DNA from: Saccharopolyspora aridisoli
Lineage (GTDB): Bacteria > Actinomycetota > Actinomycetes > Mycobacteriales > Pseudonocardiaceae
Assembly: GCF_004348445.1 (NCBI RefSeq)
Contig: NZ_SMKV01000004.1
Location: 62,001 to 126,000 of the forward strand
Direction: 5' to 3'
Length of the DNA: 64,000 bases
In this document: positions 60,628-64,000 of the stretch, in pieces
Numbering within the stretch: the first letter of the stretch is position 1
Layout of the letters: every line of letters starts with the position of its first letter
The notes under the pieces: model-generated
What the model was told of the DNA's origin: nothing
Seen by the model: only the letters and a program-made list of their open reading frames with translations
Databases searched by the model: none
Made by a program: the position numbers and the translations under genes

Positions 60628-62133
60628 ATGACCACCACTGAGACGAAGGAACTGACCCACTGGGTCGCCGGCAAGCCGATCGAAGGCACCTCCGGCCGCT
60701 TCGCCGACGTCACCGACCCGGCCACCGGCGCGGTCTCCGCCCACCTGCCGCTGGCCTCGGCGGGCGAGGCAGCGGCGGCGATCGACGCCGCCGCGGCCGC
60801 GTTCCCGGCCTGGCGCGACACCTCACTCGCCCGCCGCACCCAGATCCTGTTCCGCTTCCGCGAACTGCTCAACGCCCGCTCCGGCGAGCTCGCCGAGCTC
60901 ATCACCGCCGAGCACGGCAAGGTGCTCTCCGACGCCGCCGGTGAAGTCGCCCGCGGCCAAGAGGTCGTCGAATTCGCTTGCGGGATGCCGCACCTGCTCA
61001 AGGGCTCGGCGACCGAGAACGCCTCCACCTCGGTCGACGTGCGATCGATCCGCCAACCGCTCGGCGTCGTCGGCATCATCAGTCCGTTCAACTTCCCCGC
61101 CATGGTGCCGATGTGGTTCTTCCCCATCGCCATCGCCGCCGGTAACACCGTCGTGCTCAAGCCCTCGGAGAAGGTCCCCTCCGCCGCGTTGTGGATGGCC
61201 GAGCTGTGGAAGGAAGCCGGACTGCCCGACGGGGTGTTCAACGTCCTCAACGGCGACAAGGAGTCCGTGGACGCGCTTTTGAGCAGTCCCGAGGTGAAGT
61301 CCATCAGCTTCGTCGGCTCCACCCCGATCGCCCGCCACGTCTACGAGACCGGCACCGCGCACGGCAAGCGCGTGCAGGCCCTCGGCGGAGCCAAGAACCA
61401 CATGGTGGTGCTGCCCGACGCGGACCTGGACCTCGCCGCCGACCAAGCGATCAACGCCGGCTTCGGCTCCGCCGGCGAACGCTGCATGGCGATCTCCGCA
61501 CTCGTCGCGGTCGGCGACATCGCCGACACCCTCGTCGACAAGATCGCCCAGCGGTCGAAGAACCTGCGCACCGGCGACGGCCGCCGCTCCTGCGACATGG
61601 GCCCGCTGGTGACCCGGGCCGCCCGAGACCGGGTCACCGGCTACATCGACGCCGGCGAAGCCGCCGGCGCCACCGTCGCCGTCGACGGCCGCACCGCGCA
61701 GTTCGACGCCGACGGCGACGGGTTCTTCGCCGGCCCCACACTGCTCGACCACGTGACCACCAACATGTCGGTCTACACCGACGAAATCTTCGGCCCAGTG
61801 CTGTCCGTGCTGCGGGTGGACACCTACGAAGAAGCCATCGACCTCATCAACTCCAACCCCTACGGCAACGGCACCGCCCTCTTCACCAACGACGGCGGCG
61901 CAGCACGCCGCTTCCAGAACGAAGTCGAAGTCGGCATGGTCGGCATCAACGTCCCGGTCCCCGTCCCGATGGCCTACTACAGCTTCGGCGGCTGGAAGAA
62001 CTCCCTCTTCGGCGACACCCACGCCCACGGCACCGAAGGCGTGCACTTCTTCACCCGAGGCAAGGTCGTCACCACCCGCTGGCTCGACCCCAGCCACGCC
62101 GGCCTCAACCTCGGCTTCCCGCAGAACACCTGA
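60628..62133 (+). CDS. mmsA: CoA-acylating methylmalonate/malonate-semialdehyde dehydrogenase
   Basis: The 501-residue ALDH superfamily enzyme has ISPFNFPAM, LGGAKNHMVV in place of the catalytic Glu motif of ordinary ALDHs, and the nucleophile Cys286 in SAGERCMAIS. These are the hallmarks of MmsA. It turns (methyl)malonate semialdehyde plus CoA and NAD+ into acetyl- or propionyl-CoA and CO2. As last gene of the ald-transaminase operon it completes beta-alanine breakdown to acetyl-CoA. A long hairpin follows. Confidence 0.95.
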   Translation: MTTTETKELTHWVAGKPIEGTSGRFADVTDPATGAVSAHLPLASAGEAAAAIDAAAAAFPAWRDTSLARRTQILFRFRELLNARSGELAELITAEHGKVLSDAAGEVARGQEVVEFACGMPHLLKGSATENASTSVDVRSIRQPLGVVGIISPFNFPAMVPMWFFPIAIAAGNTVVLKPSEKVPSAALWMAELWKEAGLPDGVFNVLNGDKESVDALLSSPEVKSISFVGSTPIARHVYETGTAHGKRVQALGGAKNHMVVLPDADLDLAADQAINAGFGSAGERCMAISALVAVGDIADTLVDKIAQRSKNLRTGDGRRSCDMGPLVTRAARDRVTGYIDAGEAAGATVAVDGRTAQFDADGDGFFAGPTLLDHVTTNMSVYTDEIFGPVLSVLRVDTYEEAIDLINSNPYGNGTALFTNDGGAARRFQNEVEVGMVGINVPVPVPMAYYSFGGWKNSLFGDTHAHGTEGVHFFTRGKVVTTRWLDPSHAGLNLGFPQNT

Positions 62134-62162
62134 GGCCAGACCACGGCCGATCGCGTCGATCC

Positions 62163-62208
62163 CTGATGCCCCTGCGGTCCTCTCCCTGGTGGACCGCAGG
62201 GGCATCAG
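62163..62208 (+). terminator. Long hairpin after the beta-alanine operon
   Basis: Eighteen-base perfect arms (CTGATGCCCCTGCGGTCC and its complement) with a 10-base loop lie 29 bp after the stop. There is no T tract, but the stem is very stable. Confidence 0.85.
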
Positions 62209-62264
62209 CGCACGTCCCTCGGCTCTCTCGTAGAGCTCTTGCAGCTCGTGCGGCGCGGCCCTGT

Positions 62265-62600
62265 TCACGATCCTGCTTTGATCGCATCCTGCAGCCGCCG
62301 CAACTTCCGCTCGGCGTCATTCAGCCGACGCTCGACGACCTCCCGTTCGTTCGGCGAAGCACCCTTCCGCTGAGATTGCAGGAATGTGGCCACGGTGCGT
62401 TCGCGGTGAGCCGGATCGAACAGACCACCGAGCCAGGTGTTGAGCTGTTCGACCACCGGTGTCTCTTGCCAGTGGACGTTGTTCGGGTGGCGTTCCAGCA
62501 TCGGCGAACCCGCCACGAGCGTACGAGCCGAGCAGCGGTAGTACGTTCGCGACTGGGTGACCGGATCCGGCATGTGGAAGTTGCTCTGGGGTCCAACGGC
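62265..62600 (-). pseudogene. C-terminal fragment of a large serine recombinase
   Basis: The minus frame reads YYRCSARTLVAGSPMLERHP, then PVVEQLNTWLGGLFDPAHRERTVATF and ERRLNDAERKLRRLQDAIKAG. This is the region between the zinc-ribbon/recombinase core and the coiled coil that ends actinobacterial recombinase-family proteins. The catalytic resolvase domain and the recombinase core are absent, and the frame ends soon after the coiled-coil start. It is a relic of an integrated element. No att-site repeat was found around it. Confidence 0.7.
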
Positions 62601-62691
62601 CCTGTCGTGGAGTGTCGTGGGAATGCCACTTTGGTCCTGCAGCGAGCTTCTAGACATGCGGGAAATCGCAGGCATGCGGTGGGGGGTTGTG

Positions 62692-64000
62692 ATGACTGGG
62701 GCTATGCCTTCGTTCGCCAACGGCGATCCGGAGTTCGGCCGCCGAGTACCCGATGAGCTGGGCGCTCCGACGGGGCGTTACATGGTGGTGCTCGCCGACG
62801 AGGTGCAAGGCGACGAAACCGCGACAGCCGAGGCGTTGCGGTCGGTAGCCGGGGTCACCAACGTCGCGCGATCGAGCGACTTCGCGGCCGGCGCGCTGGA
62901 TGTCGACCAAGCCGAATCCGCCGATGCCATGGTGTTCAGCGAGTTGGGCGTGGCCGTGGTGTCCGCTGACCCGGGCCGGGCGAGTTCGATCATCGCCACG
63001 GCAGAGGAGGATTCCCGCGTGATCGCGGTTGAATCCGAGCAGATCCTGCACACGTTGACCCAGCCGCAGGGGCTGACGGCCGGTTACCTGCACGGCTTCC
63101 GCGACGCGGCCAGCCTGCTCTGCGATCAGTTGGCCGACACCGATGGTGCCGCGACGCTGGCGGAGCCTGCGGCGACGCAGTTCGTCGACACGCCCGTGAT
63201 GACCTGGGGTCTGCAGGCCACCGGGGTTGCCACGGCGCAGCCGGCCGGTCAGGGAACCAAGGTGGCGGTACTCGACACCGGGTTCGACCGCGGACACCCG
63301 GATTTCGCGGGCCGGAACGTCACCGCCCAATCGTTCGTGTCGGGTCAGACGGTGCAGGACGGGCAGGGCCACGGGACGCATTGCATCGGGACCGCCTGCG
63401 GACCGCAACGCCCGCCGACCCCGCCGGGCAGCCGCCGCTACGGTGTGGACCACGGCGCTCACATCCTGGTCGGCAAGGTGCTCAGCAATCAGGGGTCCGG
63501 AACCGACACCAACATCCTCGCCGGGATCAACTGGGCCATCGCCAACGGCGCGAAGATCATCTCGATGTCGTTGGGCGCCGACATCCCCGCTGTGTCGCAG
63601 CGTTACGAGGCGGTGGGTCGCCGGGCGTTGGATCGCGGTGTGCTGATCGTGGCAGCGGCGGGCAACAACGCAGACCGGTCCAGCGGCAACGTCGGCTTCG
63701 TCGGCATCCCGGCCAACAGCCCGTCGATCATGGCCGTGGGAGCCGTGGACTCACAGCTGCACATCGCGGAGTTCTCCGCCCGCAGCAACCCGGTCAGCGG
63801 TGGCCAGGTCGACATCGTCGGCCCAGGTGTGCAGGTGTACTCGTCCTGGCCGATGACCAAGCGCTACCACACCATCAACGGCACCAGCATGGCCACGCCG
63901 CACGTGGCCGGCATCGCTTCGCTGTGGGCGCAGCAGACCGGAGCCACCGGCGGGGCGCTGTGGTCGGTGCTCACCCGCACCGCGCGACGACTGCCGCTGC
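62692..64000 (+). CDS. Subtilisin-family (S8) serine protease; runs off the right edge
   Basis: 436 residues are visible. An N-terminal inhibitor I9-like propeptide region (about 25-130; GRYMVVLADEV) precedes the catalytic domain with Asp195 in VAVLDTGFD, His227 in GHGTHC and Ser399 in GTSMATPH, plus the AAAGNN oxyanion Asn. All triad residues are intact. The ATG at 62692 has a G-rich site upstream. The first 30 residues contain no hydrophobic signal sequence, which is unusual for a subtilase with a propeptide; leaderless export or an intracellular role is possible. The C-terminus lies outside the window. Confidence 0.9.
   Translation, partial: MTGAMPSFANGDPEFGRRVPDELGAPTGRYMVVLADEVQGDETATAEALRSVAGVTNVARSSDFAAGALDVDQAESADAMVFSELGVAVVSADPGRASSIIATAEEDSRVIAVESEQILHTLTQPQGLTAGYLHGFRDAASLLCDQLADTDGAATLAEPAATQFVDTPVMTWGLQATGVATAQPAGQGTKVAVLDTGFDRGHPDFAGRNVTAQSFVSGQTVQDGQGHGTHCIGTACGPQRPPTPPGSRRYGVDHGAHILVGKVLSNQGSGTDTNILAGINWAIANGAKIISMSLGADIPAVSQRYEAVGRRALDRGVLIVAAAGNNADRSSGNVGFVGIPANSPSIMAVGAVDSQLHIAEFSARSNPVSGGQVDIVGPGVQVYSSWPMTKRYHTINGTSMATPHVAGIASLWAQQTGATGGALWSVLTRTARRLPL

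Noticed and set aside
1-64000. CRISPR arrays, tRNA or rRNA genes, intact insertion sequences
   Set aside because: No regularly spaced repeats, cloverleaf-like or rRNA-like sequences, or intact transposase motifs were seen on reading the window; only recombinase and transporter relics were found.

Overview
The window is very GC-rich, with gene structure typical of an actinomycete (Shine-Dalgarno GGAGG-type sites, GTG/TTG starts, ATGA stop/start overlaps, PucR and GntR regulators, a mycothiol-dependent enzyme remnant). A Pseudonocardiales-type genus such as Saccharopolyspora is my best guess, but nothing here fixes the genus.

Left arm (1-28 kb, all minus strand) is one biosynthetic operon for a glutarimide polyketide. 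Transcription runs right to left: free-standing malonyl acyltransferase (28039-27164), discrete ACP (27160-26915), asparagine-synthetase-like amidotransferase (26900-24930), a 6852-residue polyketide synthase with no internal AT (24933-4375), an Old-Yellow-Enzyme reductase, an SDR, a cytochrome P450, and the N-terminal adenylation part of a carboxylic acid reductase that runs off the window. The amidotransferase + ACP + trans-AT trio and the first two modules (KS-DH-KR-ACP, then KS-branching domain-ACP) are the recognised recipe for building a glutarimide ring from malonamyl-ACP. The remaining modules are KS-KR-ACP, KS-ACP and KS-DH-KR-MT-ACP-ACP, followed by a terminal NRPS-type condensation domain. 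Read colinearly, they predict a chain that, once its end is reduced to an aldehyde, could close the six-membered carbocycle of cycloheximide/actiphenol-type compounds. The terminal C domain, the duplicated ACP, the single C-methyltransferase and the CAR make this an unusual member.

Middle (28.7-33.7 kb) is sparse accessory DNA: an alpha/beta-hydrolase-fold protein lacking its nucleophile serine, a VOC protein, a decayed MFS efflux gene, an interrupted hypothetical gene and a membrane protein.

Right arm (33.7-62.2 kb) is a catabolic island. It holds a 3-hydroxybutyrate-dehydrogenase-like SDR with an MHS transporter and a GAF/CdaR regulator; a two-domain GNAT; a sugar-porter-like MFS; an N-methylproline-demethylase-like flavoenzyme with a PucR-type regulator; and a LysR/SDR divergent pair. 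A hydroxyproline operon follows (D-amino-acid dehydrogenase, GntR, pyrroline-hydroxycarboxylate deaminase, proline-racemase-family epimerase, aldehyde dehydrogenase). Then come an AGCS symporter with two SDRs, and a beta-alanine operon (alanine dehydrogenase, omega-transaminase, methylmalonate-semialdehyde dehydrogenase) divergent from its PucR regulator. The promoters at 46.53-46.60 kb and 56.05-56.11 kb share the same -35/-10 and the same near-perfect palindrome, tying the hydroxyproline operon to the SDR/AGCS group as one likely GntR regulon.

The window ends with a serine-recombinase remnant and the start of a subtilisin-family (S8) protease.
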